From contig NC_135777.1 in the NCBI RefSeq assembly GCF_028453695.1, positions 17,163,714 to 17,227,713 on the forward strand: a stretch of DNA of 64,000 nucleotides, in the 5' to 3' direction. Source of the stretch: Augochlora pura. Taxonomy: Eukaryota > Arthropoda > Insecta > Hymenoptera > Halictidae. A program made the position numbers and the translations under genes. Positions 24,401 to 37,740 of this stretch are shown here, in pieces. The notes under the pieces were generated by a model that worked only from the letters and a program-made list of their open reading frames with translations, was not told the DNA's origin and ran no database searches. The first letter of the stretch is position 1, and every line of letters begins with the position of its first letter.

Positions 24401-27100
24401 CCAATGACTCTCGTTCAAGATAATACTAATCGCGCGTGTTCGTCGTTTTTTTTTTTGACATGAGTTACGTAGCCGATAGTGAAGTGTATTAGTTAAACAA
24501 TTATGCAACGAGAATTCTTAGTAATAATTAGTTATCGACGCGACATGTATGAACTATTGTGATAACATCGAGTGATAAAAGAATCATGCAAAGTGTGTAA
24601 CAAGTGCAATTGTAAGAGTAATTATTGCCTAGTAGAAATAATAATAATGTTATTACTTTATAAATGTAACTATAATATTTTTGAGGAATGTCATTAGTTT
24701 TCCATGGAGTAAACCCATCGAACTCGTAAATGTCATTTTACAGTTTCAAGAGTCGGCAGTAAAAATCGGTGTCCAAGATTGCGATCGCCGTCTACATGCG
24801 CTGTTAGCGTTTTTAAAATAAGTTAATGAATATTCCGCGGTTATCGAGGTACGTGGATATTCTCGTTTATATCGCATTAACATCGTTTCGTTAACTACTG
24901 ATTTATATTTTCATACATTAAGAGTTCCACAGCGTTTTAAATACACATCGTAAAGGATAAAGCTAACAATGCGAGGCGAACGTTATATTGTATATGACGC
25001 TAAGAAAGCTGATAAAACTCGCGTTATTCTATCTTTAGTGCGCGGAGCGTTATCACGCATCGATGAGTGCGACGATAAAGTCGGCGTGGAACGTTCGGAC
25101 GAAGTTCGCGGACGATTCGAGAAAATTTTTCAGTTTCACCGCTCACGAGAACCGCGAGTGATGTCACAATTCCACGGATAACTCTCTATTTATCCGCCTT
25201 AACAACGTTTCACCTCCATAACAGAATATTTCAACATAAGGAGCGCGTAGCCTGCGCGAAACCACAGGATAAAAGCATTGTAAAACGAACAACTACAAAG
25301 CACTTTAACCGTTCGGTGCGATATATAGTATAATAAATATAATAATAAAATAGTACAAATAGTATTGTACTATTCTAGTCAAACTTAGTGTCAATTTTTC
25401 TCATTCTACGAGTATTGTTTATGAACAAAATGTTGATTAATGTATTAAGTCGATTAAGCAGCACTGAAAGTTTATTTATAGACTGTGGATCTTTATACAA
25501 AATGAAAACAATTATGTTATTCAGTTAAAAATAACGCAATTGTATTTTAAATTCTTGATATAATTGACTATATGCAAATGAAAGCATATCTACTGTCTAT
25601 TTATATATTTCCAAGTTTTATTATTCTTTCTATAGCAATCATATTATATTATATATAAATGTAATGTATTATATATATAAATAATGCATGATATATTTTT
25701 AGAGAATTAACACGTCCACATTTTATGATCAATTATGGAGCTCTGTTGTGGGTAAACAAATAGAAGATCCAGCACAGCTGTCGTCAAGTGTAATTTTGTA
25801 ATCGTTAATACCGTCGACATTGAATTTGCACAAACGACAATCACATTGACCGCCTCGTATAATATAAATGTTGGACAACTAACCACTGTCGCCGGTGACA
25901 AACGACAAAGCTGACTTCAAAAGCACGCCGTGACACTGACTTTTCGTTACCCAAGCTATCTTTAGTTAGTCATCCAGTCACCAGCTACCGAAAACGAGAC
26001 GAACGACAGTGCAGCGGCCCTTACTTAACCGTCTCGGACAACGAACCATTCTCACAACAATACAGTTGCCGTCACTATTCGCAGCTTTATTTATCAACTT
26101 TCTCGAAACATTTTTCCCAGACGCTTGTAAAACAGATATAAACACATTTGAAGTTACCTTGTTCGTAATTATTACCATGCAATCATTCCCGAAATAACAT
26201 TAATTCTTATAAAGACAGAACTTTTCTTCTAAAATTGAACTATGTAAAGATTTCTTGAAATAAACTGTTTTGTTGTTATTTTTCGTTCATTTGTCTATTA
26301 TTCCTTCTGCTATATTTGAAACTATAAAAATACAGAAATAATTGTTTCAGGCAATTACTTCGTATTTTCATACTATTTCATTCTATTATTCTTATTATTC
26401 TTATTATTAATTTATTTAATTTAAACGAGTCGATGCCCGTGAGTTAAAAATCAATACAACATAGTTCACTGTTAATTCATTTAAAGTTTCGATATTTTCC
26501 ATACTGCACATCCATGCAGAGGATTTTGTTTATCGAGCCAGACCTTTTTTCATCTCGATGAAATTGTCATCGAAACTCCGTAAACTGAAGACTTTACGGT
26601 GTCAAGAAGTCGTCGAGGGGAAAAAAACGCGGTCAGAAGATAGCGGAACGAAATGCACGGTTTTATTAATCCAGCACGGTGGATCGAAACGGCTGGAATT
26701 GTAAAGGTGAGCCTGGTGACGTTGCGTGGTCGTAAATACCTTGTAAGTTGTTATCATGTCGGCTATAGTCTATAGTTTACTAACGTCGACCGGTTGCATC
26801 GTCAACAGCGTTTCAACCTTGCATATACCGACCTCGCGGAGTAATTCACCGGTGAGGCTGGAAAAAACTCGCGCGGAAAACGACTCTGTTTGTCATCGAA
26901 ACCAGGTCTTGGATTTCAGACCGTTCCGAATTCTTTCGTATTTTTCTCAACGCCAAACAATTAACGATTCGAGCAAAGGATAACGCGACACGTGACGCTC
27001 GCGCACCTTCTAGCAAAATGATGAAGAAATGATATTGTACTCTGTCAGGATTTTAGTGGAATGTGCGAGTTTTGTGATAGTAAATATAGGAGCGAATATT
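20640..27100. other. Long gene-free stretch with one trinucleotide array
   Basis: No supported gene. A (TTA)n array at 21340-21448 is listed separately. A 22 bp duplicate (TTAATACTCAAAGTTAWCA) occurs at about 22298-22342. GC-richer patches at about 20780-20960 and 22690-23120 give chance frames only. A fragment of the dispersed motif lies at about 25482 (gactgtggatctttatacaa, inverted). Confidence 0.5.
21340..21448. repeat. (TTA)n microsatellite with CCA/TCA interruptions
   Basis: An interrupted TTA repeat of about 110 bases. The long open frames across it (poly-Ile) are artefacts of the repeat. Confidence 0.85.
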
Positions 27101-27103
27101 TGA

Positions 27104-27326
27104 TTAAATAATAAAGCTTCTGAATATAAAACTAAATATAAAACTACTAAATATGGATATTATTAATTTCTTCTAAATCGAAATCAAATTGAATTTTTCT
27201 ATTATCAAAATCTAGAAACGGAAGTAAATAAAGACAATACAAGGAATTAAAATTGTCTGGTAATATTAAGGAAAATAGGAACAAATGCTAATCAATGCAA
27301 CGTAAAAGGATTCGTAGTTCAAGGGG
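27104..27326 (-). mobile_element. TTAA MITE, family A, copy 2 (inverted, one end decayed)
   Basis: The right end GTAGTTCAAGGGG is followed by TTAA (27327-27330). In reverse complement it reads CCCCTTGAACTACGAATCC, matching the left end of the 4910 copy. The interior matches that copy over much of its length (TTGTCTTTATTTACTTC and AGAAATTAATAATATCCATA). The other terminus is decayed and placed only approximately, near the TTAA at 27104. Confidence 0.65.
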
Positions 27327-27886
27327 TTAACAACGACATAGAAACACGTCATTCGCGCACGAATCGAGAAGTTCGCCAGGCAGAGAAAAAAGGCGCGAAC
27401 GATCGAAAAGCAATTGATGCATGCGCGAATCATCTCTATCACAACGAATCATTTTTATGACAACGAATCATCTCTAGAAAAGTGCTGCTTACAAAACAAC
27501 CCTGATCCATTCGAAATAACCATATTTCTAACCTGCCCAAATATGAATAGAAGCTATAATACTATAACTGAAAATAAAACCCGTTTTCCTTTAATGCGGG
27601 ACGATCAGGTTGTTTCATGCTATTGATTTACAGGGACCATAAACGGCCATTCTTGGTCCATGGGCACAGTGATCGGAAACTTCGCGATTTTATGGCGGAT
27701 GGAACTGGTGCGAATATTCACGCTGTGAATTTTAACAAGCGGCCGCTGACTTCCAGTTTGTTTTACAGCCGCTTTCGTTTCGAAATCGTGCTTTGCTAAC
27801 AGCATATATTATCGCGCTGCACCTGTCTGTTCTGTAATAAGAGCGACAGGAAAGAAATGCGATAATCTTGTCTCCAAGAGAGCAAA

Positions 27887-27891
27887 AGAGA

Positions 27892-27924
<33 letters not shown>
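27887..27924 (+). repeat. (AG)n microsatellite
   Basis: An AAAGAG lead-in is followed by about 13 uninterrupted AG units. Confidence 0.9.
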
Positions 27925-28869
27925 TACTGAAAGTGTAAATTTTTATTCCGTCAAGAGTTTCGCAGCAAACGCAAGTTGGCTCGTAAATTACGTGCTCGGA
28001 TTTCTATCAATCAGCGCTTATGCTTACGTCGCAGTGACTATCGATCAGGATTCAATCGATCGATTAATCGTCCATTGATCCTTTTTAAACGCCTGAGAAT
28101 TTCGAGCAACGACGCACGTCGCTCGTTTCAATGAAACATTTCGTCGCGGACAAAGGCACACGGATAATTGCATATACTGTTTTTAATTATTCTAATAAAT
28201 ATTTAAATATTTTAATGAATAACCTTGGACTCGATTTAAGGGCTCTATGTCTAGGGAAATAATTGTTGCGAACGAGCGATTTAATAATAAAAAACAAATC
28301 GTGAGAACATCGTCTCGAACGAGATATTAAATTATGCATGCGTAACATGTATATTACCGCACACGGAACGTGTATGCATAAAAGTGTATTACGATAAAAG
28401 TTTTAATTTAACGTTGCCGCAACATAAATTCGACGAGTTGCTTTTCCGATGCCAGATTACGTCGCGTACGAGCCGGCCACATGTACAATCGCGGTTTGCG
28501 AAACCGAAGAGCTGCTTAATACGTGCATTTAATTAAAATTAAATACGTACCCGCCTGTGACGCAGCTAGGCATTGTTACGCAACGCGCGGGGCCGGTGAC
28601 AATGTGTCGATGCCGGTGCCCCCAGAGTTCGAAATTCTCCCGTCATCGCTTTCTCGCTCGAGAAAATTTCGCGCTCGAAGATCTCCGTCCTTGGAGCTAG
28701 GACTTACTCGCGCACTCTCAATGGAGCAATTTAGAACCGAAATAACTCGCTACGGAGCGAAAGCGTCGGCTTAGGCGATGCTCGGGGCGATAAGTATTGT
28801 ACGTCATCGAGATAGCACTGAATTCTGTGACACTGTCCGATCGACGGTGCAAAGTGTTTTCGATTGACA

Positions 28870-29018
28870 TTATCAAAGACCCTTCTGTTAAAAGCGTAAC
28901 AGTTTTACGAGTCACAAGACTCCATTTCACATGCATATATTATATTAAGTATATATACTACAGCTGGTCAAAATAGCAATTTTGGATCTAAGCTCAAAAT
29001 GGTTCCGTGTGCAAAGGG
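28870..29018 (-). mobile_element. TTAA MITE, family B, copy 3 (truncated)
   Basis: The right end GTGTGCAAAGGG is followed by TTAA (29019-29022). In reverse complement it begins CCCTTTGCACACGGAACCAT, matching the start of the 5135 copy. An inner segment (gagtcacaagactccatttc, at about 28909) matches the reverse of the 2781 copy. The left half is missing or decayed. Confidence 0.6.
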
Positions 29019-29338
29019 TTAAAAGAACTCGGCGTAAGCGCCGCAACCAACGTTTCCGCACCCGAGAGAAACACGCTGCGCCCTTAACTGTATTAATTGG
29101 CGCATCTGCTTTAATTGTTCGCGTTTAAGACATCGGTAATTAATTTAATTAGTTTATGACTTGGCGAGTTACTCGGTTAATGAGGAAGATTGCTGGAAGC
29201 ACGGTCGGCTCATGAATACGCGCGATCACAATGGTAACGCGAACGAGGATTTTCCCTCGGAGGGGGGTGCGCAATAAATAATGCCACGTAATTGCTAACG
29301 ATGGTATCGCACACGCGACAAGCAACATTAACGTCAAC

Positions 29339-29902
29339 TTGTATCCTTACCTTATCCTACTTTTACTTTCGCGAATGAGTATTAATATGAATAGCAACGA
29401 TAGCATTAATATTTATGACACGAGATACGAGAATTCTGACATAACTACATCTTTCTCTCGCTTGGAAACGCGACTCTGTTATTTGTCGCCGATGCCTGTA
29501 AAGGTGATTAAACGAGTCCGTCCCCGCGCATTCCAAAATTCGACGTTCCCCATCGGTCAATATATTTTATACGCCATCAATTCGACGATAATGCGGTTAT
29601 CTTGTGTGCGGACGCGTTATCCTTGCGCGCAAGTCCAGAAAAGTCGTTCGCGGGCAAGAAACTCCGCGCCGCGTCGCCCGTATCGTCTATTTTCAAGTCG
29701 TAAATATCGTATCTTTATGCCTTCGAAGCATCCGAGGATCGCCGAAGAAAAAAAGGATCTAATAGAACGTATGCCCAAGTACCGCGGTTTCGGTCTCTTT
29801 CAATTTATTTATCCGAAGCAACGCGGTGGAAAAAAAAACTCCACGCTCATTCCAGATATCCGAGTACGTGAAAGCGTCGTTCGCCTTTGCAAAGACCGAT
29901 GA
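29339..29902 (+). other. 187-codon open frame of unknown status
   Basis: This is one of the longest uninterrupted ATG-started frames in the window. The translation is rich in Arg, Ser and Tyr and has no recognisable domain, transmembrane segment or catalytic motif. A minus-strand donor-like GGTAAGGATAC overlaps its start. It could be a lineage-specific single-exon gene, but the composition fits a chance frame in a moderately CpG-rich patch, which I consider more likely. Confidence 0.15.
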
Positions 29903-32900
29903 TTTAATGCCGTACAAACAAATTCCGCGGGAGCCTGAATATTCATCAGGACAATTAACATTTTATCCGCCGTAAGTTATCGTTCACGTGGAAACAAAAG
30001 TTCCGATAACTTATGAAGTCGTACGCTTTTTAAAATTACTTGAATTTTAAAACCGTTCTACGACGGAACTACTTTGGTCTAAGCGAAAATATTAAATAAA
30101 CTTTAATATTGATTATTAACCTTTTTTATTTAATTATTTTTTTAATTATTTATTTAACTATTTATTTCATTATTTATTTTACTTTTAACTATTTCATTCG
30201 ATTATAAGATCGTTAATTTTTTAAAGCCTTTCGAGTTTTGCCGGACGCATGATTTTCAAGTAAATGTAAATCCCAAGTACGAATATCAATAATTGCGAAT
30301 GTTTGTAAAGATGAAGAACAAATATTCAAGATCCTCGATCGCCTTGTACATCGCCGTTGAACAAGATAGCGTGTATATTTCGTCATAACTTAGTTCGGAA
30401 GTCGAGGACGGAAAACATGTTAAGAAGGCGTGACTAATCAGGATATACGTAGCAATCCGATCACGTTTACACGTGTCGATACTTCGAAAAATATTACGAT
30501 GACTAGGCCTGAAATGATTTCCTGTTAAACGGGAAAGGTGAAGCCGATATACGTTCCGCCGTCGACGTCTTCGCCGTACAAAAAAGGCAATGGTAAAACC
30601 GACATGCGTGTCCTGACACGCATCGGTAGACAAGTCGCATATGTTGTTCCACGTACAAGTTCAGGTAAGAATAGTCAACCGGGGGAGAGCGGCGGGGAGG
30701 GGCGAGTAATGAATGAAGCGGTTGTAGGAGTAACGGAGGTGTGTCACCCTGCCGACTTTATCGTAACAGTTTTCTCGGATACTTTCGCGGGCCCATAAAA
30801 GCCATGAATATTGATGACCGGACGGAGGACAGTGCTCTGTGACGCGTTATCAATTTCCGCAGCAATTAATGACTCGAACTATTGTTCTATACGGATCTGT
30901 TCGAATTAATTTTATCATATGCACTATTTGGATAAATGTTTATTCCAATAAAATATTATTTATTTTCTGAAAGCAATTTATTTGTTGCCTTAAATAAAAA
31001 ATAAAAATAATTGCTTACATATATTGAAATCAATGATTTAGAATAAATCGTCGCTTTATAAAAATTTGTGTTGATCTTTTAATGTTATTAATCTTTTAAT
31101 CTGTGTATCGTTTTCTTTATTAGTGAGAAAATATTTTTGTTAACATCTAAATATTGCTTTTGTTATTGTATTAAAATACACAGGAGTAAAAGTATGAGTA
31201 AATATTGACTACAGCTGACTTAAATTGTTAATGTCGTTGCATAGGAAAAACTATGTATTTAATGAAATTTTTGTATTTGTAGCATTCGTGACTATTAATA
31301 TTTTACAGCTCAATTTTACACATTGTACACAATCTATAAAAATTTGAATTTGCATAAATATCTATAGTATAATCAATGTGACAATGGTCCGAAATTTGGT
31401 TAATCTTTTTATTTGAAACTAATTTTATAGTTTCAAGGATCTACACATGTTTGTCTAAAATACACAAAATCCGTCGTTTAATAACAATTGTATTATTTTG
31501 TCGTTTCTGAAACTCACGGCGTGGAATTCCCAATTGCAGAAATGACGCCAAAGATTGGCAAATGTCGCGAAGTTATTTTTACCATGACATTGAATAAATA
31601 TAAATAATTAGATAATGTTCGCTGCTGCGATAACTGTCATTATCACCAATTAAATATTTTATATAATTCCCGGCTCTGTTACGAGTTGAACAATGCTCGT
31701 TACGATGCCAGGAAACGTGTGAATCACGTACATAAAACGGATTATTAACATAAAACGGATCTATTAGTAACAAATTAAAGATGAAATTATACTTGGTGTT
31801 AAGCGAACGTCTATTTCAGTTTGCGGTGTTACCGCATTAAAATACCGCTGCCAAGTTAACTTTATCACAACTATAAAATGGGTTTTGTCGATTTTGAAAA
31901 TATATAAACAGTTTAAAAAATATTGTAGATAAAGAACAATGAATAGAGTTTTACAACTGACAAACAATATGAGCGGTGTACAGCTATTGACTGTACCGAG
32001 CGATCTGCAAATAAATGACCGCATTGTTCTCTCAAACATGTACATTTAGTCATAAGGATAAAGCATTTCTTTAAACACAAATGTTATGAATCATCTCCCT
32101 TATTAGTCGAACAGCGATAAATCCATTGAAAGACTGGCTGTTATTCGAAGATTTCATACTGAACGGAGATTCGTAAATGCATAATAGAAGTTTGTACAAT
32201 CACAAAGGAAAACATATAACTCGTGCATTGCTCTTTATCAAACCAGAAATTGCAAAACATTATAAGAAGCATAAAAATATTAAAGGGTAGCATAGTTCCC
32301 AAGCAAAGACTGTATTTTTTCATTAAAGGTGTCAAATCGTTCTCCAATATTGAATGCAAAAATGTAAGTGTAAACAATTTTACCCATGTTACAATTTAAA
32401 ATTGTAGTTACTATGAAATGTTAATGTATGAAATATTTTTTTGTAAATTAAAATAAAGATTCATTTGGGTCAAAAAGCACAAAATTCTAAAACACGAAAA
32501 TTCACTTCAATAGAAATTAAAAAATAAAAAAGTTCCTTCAATAGAACTTAGAGTAACAATACAATTATTTCTTATTAATACTCCTGGAATAATAATACGA
32601 CAACCGTTTTTATACTATCATTATTGTAACAACTATAGTTACCACTTCAAATTTTCATAGAAAATTAAAGAGGCTTTCTTGCATTTCAAGAATAAACATA
32701 TGTATAGCACGAACGCATAAAGATTCCGAGTTTAGTAATAATTATCCTCGGAACTCGGAGAGGAAACTACGACTGCATAATATACAGTTTATCGGCATTT
32801 ATCGCGGTATCAAAACAAAGTCGACCTGCACCCTATAGCCCGACCCTGACTGTCTCGAGGTTGCGCTACTCGATTTCTAGCATTTCTCGTTCTAATTTTA

Positions 32901-34200
32901 GAAAAACACGACTCTCCGCTCCTAATGCCGGAAAAAGCGGTTCGGAGCGAAGTCGTGTGACACGAGACGATTCATCGGGAGATCTACCGGCACGATTTTC
33001 AGGTAGAAACGCCCCCCCCCCCCCCCCCCCCCCCCCCTCGATTTGCATCGGAAAGAAAATTCGACGCCGCATAAACTAAAGCGCTGCGCGACGAACGCAT
33101 TCCGCATAATCGGATACCGATCAGTATTGAAATCGTCTTCGACCGATCGAACGGTTCCAAGTATTATAAAGCAACCGACACCGACCACTGAAAATCCTAC
33201 ACACCGACGTAAACTGAATACTTTATGTCGTCGTTCGTTACAAATATTTAATGCGGCGATTTACAAGTTTGTTCGCGGCTGCGCTCGCGCGACCGTGCAA
33301 CATCTTCGGGATTCGTGCTGGGAACTGTATCAGTGGGGAAAGGGTTAAAGGGGAAGTAAACTTCGGCTTTTCATGGTCACGGAGCGCGACTGTTGCTTTG
33401 GAGTAATTATTATTATAAGTTATTGTTAATGGCGAGAATTCATTGCACGTTTATCGGTAGGGCGAAGAAATATTTTATGATTTAGAAGAAAAATGAGAAC
33501 AATGTTATCTAGTGTATTGATGTTTAATTATTTTTATAGTTTTTATAAGATTATAGGGAAAGGCTTTTTATGAGATCGTATTTTTCGTGTAACATTTTTA
33601 CAATACATTCTAGGTTTTCGAAGGAAAGTACAATGTTATCTAGCATATTATTTTTATAGTTATAAGATATATATTTAATATTAAATATTTTATAGTTATA
33701 TTTTTATAGTTTTTATAAGATTCTATATTAAGGCTTTTTATAAAAATAAAATATGTATAACATTTTCATAAGACGTACTTGAGCCCCTACATCAATCCGC
33801 TCAATATTTCATCTAAATAAAATAAATTTCCCTCCCCATGAACAGTGACCATCAAAAGTAACCAATCACTACAATCCACAAACACGTGCCATCTACTTGC
33901 CAGTCTCAGCAAAAAGCTCCCAATTTCCCTAAAAATAAAACCACGTGGCTGCATCCTGAAAAACCGCCGTAAGCCACCTAACATTCTCCCCATAGCAACC
34001 ATAATGCAAAGCTATTCATCCAAAGAAGCCGCAGCGAGTGCAGCATCATATGTCATAACGACCCCATAACCGAAGTTCGCTGACATAAGTCCGATAAGGT
34101 GTAGGCGAATCCCAGCGAATGACATCGCAAATATTCAATTAGCTATTCTGGAATCGTCGCGCACCTGTCTACGGCGATAGGTGCGCGCTAAGAAAAGAAC
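29903..34200. other. Gene-free stretch with poly-C run and imperfect duplications
   Basis: No supported gene. Poly-T/A-rich sequence lies at 30120-30200. A CpG-rich patch at about 32860-33330 surrounds a 26-base C run. At 33499-33760 the phrases ACAATGTTATCTAG, TTTTTATAGTTTTTATAAG and AAGGCTTTTTAT each occur twice, showing an old local duplication. Confidence 0.5.
33012..33037 (+). repeat. Poly-C run (26 C)
   Basis: Twenty-six consecutive C sit inside a CpG-rich patch. This is the second long G/C homopolymer in the window. Confidence 0.9.
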
Positions 34201-34205
34201 AGAAA

Positions 34206-34249
34206 GATAGAGAGAGGGAGAGAGAGAGAGAGAGAGAGTGAGAGAATGG
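34206..34249 (+). repeat. (AG)n microsatellite
   Basis: An interrupted AG repeat about 20 bases downstream (minus sense) of the candidate donor at 34267. On the minus strand it would be a CT-rich tract early in the intron. Confidence 0.85.
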
Positions 34250-34267
34250 TATCGAAGGCGTGCTTAC

Positions 34268-34600
34268 CTCCTGGGTCGGTGGCTCTGGGTACCGTATCCC
34301 GGTTCACAAGAATAGAGTGTATCCTGGAATAGCGTTGTTCACCAGCACTTGAAAAGAGGAACTGTTTCGCGTGGAGGCGGTTTAATCGTGGCTGACGGCG
34401 CGGCGACAATTAAACGGGCGGCAATAGGGGGCGACCGACCGGCGCGGCGCGAGAAGCGGTCGTGACGGCGCGGCGGGTCGGACGATTTCGGCGACACTGG
34501 AGGATTTTGTTCGTTCGATCGGTCGTGACAGAGAGAGAGGAGAGAGAGGTCGGTCAGGGCCGACGTGGCTGTCCGCGCGCGAGAGATGAGCTTCAACCCG
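34268..34600 (-). other. Candidate 5' non-coding first exon and CpG-rich promoter region, minus strand
   Basis: On the minus strand GACCCAGGAG|GTAAGCA gives a consensus splice donor with GT at 34267-34266. Upstream of it (rightwards) lies a strongly CpG-rich segment, with GA/CT-rich tracts at about 34529-34550 of the kind common in insect promoters. The transcription start and thus the right end are not visible; 34600 is an arbitrary limit. A 97-codon minus-strand frame (34632-34339) stops before the donor and has no recognisable domain. The simplest reading is a 5' UTR exon of a minus-strand gene, for which the LRR gene at the left edge is the only visible candidate. That would imply an intron of about 29-33 kb. 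Confidence 0.35.
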
Positions 34601-34910
34601 GCGAGAGATCGAAGCCGACGAAAGAGATACAATCTATCTTAGCCTGAGGCCGAGTTAGGACTGTGGACTCTGACAGGCCGCGAGTGAGAGAACGTAGTCA
34701 GCGGGCAAGCCTACCAACTCTCCGCGAGGCGAGGCGAGGCCCCACCATACATTTTCGCGATGCACGCTTGGTAGCGATAGGTGTGCGCGATCTGTCTCGG
34801 GGAACCGGTAAAATCGTTCCGGGGAACATCGGCCTCCCCGCAGTTGTCCTTTCGGGGAGAGGGGGGGTTCCGCTGTGCTAACGGGTTCAAAAAATCGATT
34901 TTTCTCGTCT
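34601..34910. promoter_or_regulatory. CpG-rich flank of the putative minus-strand promoter
   Basis: The high CpG content continues to about 34905 and then drops abruptly into AT-rich sequence. No TATA box or clear initiator could be assigned. Confidence 0.3.
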
Positions 34911-35124
34911 CACCGTGTATCGGGAGCGGACTTTAAATATTCGATAGTCGTCGATCGAATATTTATCGATTTAGTGGACGACGCCGCGGCGAGCAAATTT
35001 GTTGAAAATATTTATGTGTAGTAAGGATAATTATCAATTGAAGCAGTACCTTTTTAGGACGTATTGGACATGATTGTTTGTTATAGTATTTCATGGGCCT
35101 AAATTTCTATTAATTAATTGAAAT

Positions 35125-35362
35125 TCTATTAAATATATGAAATATATTAAATATATTAAATATATTAAATATATGAAATATATTAAATATATTAAATACA
35201 TTAAATATATGAAATATATTAAATATATTAAATACATTAAATATATGAAATATATTAAATATATTAAATATATTAAATATATGAAATATATTAAATATAT
35301 TAAATATATTAAATATATGAAATATATTAAATATATGAAATATATTAAATATATGAAATATT
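35125..35362. repeat. 9 bp / 36 bp higher-order minisatellite (AAATATATT)n
   Basis: AAATATATT units are interrupted about every fourth unit by AAATATATG, giving a 36 bp higher-order period. Both strands give artefactual repeat proteins (KYI units and LIY units). Confidence 0.85.
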
Positions 35363-36715
35363 TGAACTGATGTTTCATTTAAGATAAAAATAATTTACCA
35401 TTTTAAATGAAAAGTATTTAACGCTATTGAGAGAAAAAGTATTTAAAAATTTTGCAAAATGATAAATTGAAGATGGTGATAAAAATGTGGTGAAAGAAGC
35501 TTAATTTCCCATTGTTTTGTTCACAAGCTATATATTATATTTCATAATTTATTTATTATAAACGACGTATTTTATAATGTACATATATAATAAGAGTCGT
35601 GTATAATAATACACGTGCATAATAATATACATGTATAAGAGTAATTATTATTAAGAAATTAATAATAAATAATAAATAATAAATTGCCAATTACGACTTC
35701 GAACAGTAAAGTGATTTTGCATTAAATATCGAAAGCCAATAGTCAATCATGTTCCTTGACACTGTAATGTTAAAAAATCGAGAGAACATGGAGTTAACGG
35801 ATGTGAGCTATGAACTATGACTCACTTGACCTATGACTCATTTAGAAAATCTGCTATCAAAAATTGAACGATTCGCACCGCACAATCCTCCCGTCTAGCA
35901 TAATCATTTATTAGGAAAGTCTGAAATAAAATATTTTACGCACGATGCTTTATCCATGTGCTAATCACTGCTAAGTGTATAAGATATAATTAAAATCGAT
36001 AGATCCTATACATATCTGCCGCTTGATTGTTCAAACAGCGTTATCCAATTGTAACATATTTATATAACCTTCTAACGCAGAATGTACTTACGACAAGTGA
36101 ATTATAAAATAAAAAAAAACAACCGTGAACTATACATACGATAACGAATATTCTCGGAAATAATTTCGCGAAAGTAAGTCGCGATGAATTGAATGAAGAT
36201 CAAGCGGCGATTTTTCACTTGAAGCGCAGAAGAATGAAGATCGCTTGAAGCAATCGATTCATCGATAGCGTATTCCCAGAAATAGATACGGTAAAAGGAA
36301 AAATTGGAATTCGACGAAGAATGGAAGAAGATACGAGACGTGCATTTTTTAAGAACGCGCCGCGAACTGCTGTCCGCGAGCACTTCAGGAGCGAGTCAAC
36401 CTATCGACTTTAAAAATTGAACAAGTTTAAAGTTGATGTCCAGCTAGCTCACTAAAAATATGAAAGGAGCATACGGTAACATTTCGTTCCGCAGCTGGTA
36501 AGAACGAAAAAGTTAACGAAAGCATTAAATAAAGTTTATACGCATACTACATTGTTACTCGATGAAAATATATATTTCTAATTAAAGGAAGTTAAATATT
36601 TACTTGTTAATGTTACATTTTTATGTAAATATACATATAATTTTAAACCTCGGCTGTCTTTCTTCTCTCTTGAGAATTTGTTTAATAGTTCAATAATTTT
36701 AATATATATTTGCTC

Positions 36716-36930
36716 TCATTAATTTCATATTTTTGTTACATAAAAGAGTGGATAGTCATCCGTAGTTTATAACATTGTGTAAAACAGTAGTTAATTTCAT
36801 TTTCTTGTTACATAAAAGAATGTATAGACATCTGTAGTTTATAACATTGTATAAAACAGTAGTTAATTTCATTTTCTTGTTACATAAAAGAATGGATAGA
36901 CATCTGCAGTTTATAATATTGTATAAAAAT
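36716..36930. repeat. 72 bp tandem repeat, 3 copies
   Basis: GTTACATAAAAGARTG recurs at 36735, 36807 and 36879, exactly 72 bases apart. The copies are near-identical in TTAATTTCATTTTCTTGTTA and in the stretch ending GTATAAAACAGTAG. Confidence 0.8.
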
Positions 36931-37514
36931 AGCGGTATATTAGTAGCATTGTTACAAAGTATAATAATTAATTTCTATGTATTACATCAATGTTACACAA
37001 ACCGCCGGATAATTTGGTAGCAAATAATTAAATTAATCATTAAATAAATGGAAAAATCGAAGAGCATAAATCCAGCCTGAAACGCGAGCGATGCCTCGGA
37101 TAACGTTTAGTTAGATGACCGTAAGGAAAAACCAGAAGCTGTTGAATACCAACCGGAAATCTGAAGAATGCTATACCGGAAACAGCGGCGTTGCAACCAG
37201 CTCTGTAATATAGAACGATTACATTCGAATAAAACTAGTCTAATTACGTGTCATTAGATGACAGATTGCACGTAATTCCTCCGCATTACTCTGCAAATCA
37301 ACGTCGAAACGACGTAATAACTTTCTTTCGTAAAGCATTTACACATTATCTATTGTTATCTCGAGTAAAATGAAAAACTACCATTTATGATTCTCCATCG
37401 AAATAAATTAATTTAAATTAAATTAGTTAAATTAATCGGACTTTCTCGTATTCTTTTTGAAATCCTTGCAATATCCGCTTATAACAGTTCATATATTTAT
37501 ATATTTATATATGA

Positions 37515-37740
37515 AACCATTTTTATTAAAAAGTGTGCTCGTATAGATTTGTTAGGTTAAAAACTAGACTCCAAGATATACTATTTCTTACCATTTATAT
37601 AAAAAAATTATGCTCATTTAGGTTTGTTAGATTAAAAACTACATTCTAAAATATGCTATTTATTACCATTTTTATTAAAAAGTGTGCTCGTATAGGTTTG
37701 TTAGGTTAAGAACTATATTCTAAGATATGCTATCTTTTTA
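37515..37740. repeat. 73-76 bp tandem repeat, 3 copies
   Basis: The phrases TGCTCGTATAGRTTTGTTAG and CTAAGATATGCTATYT recur at spacings of 76 and 73 bases. Confidence 0.75.

Noticed and set aside
33330..33360. GGGGAAAGGGTTAA as a family B terminus
   Set aside because: Lacks the GAGTGCAAAGGG core, and no partner end could be found.
35091..35378. Repetitive KYI/LIY proteins
   Set aside because: Artefact of the 9/36 bp AT-rich minisatellite, open on both strands.
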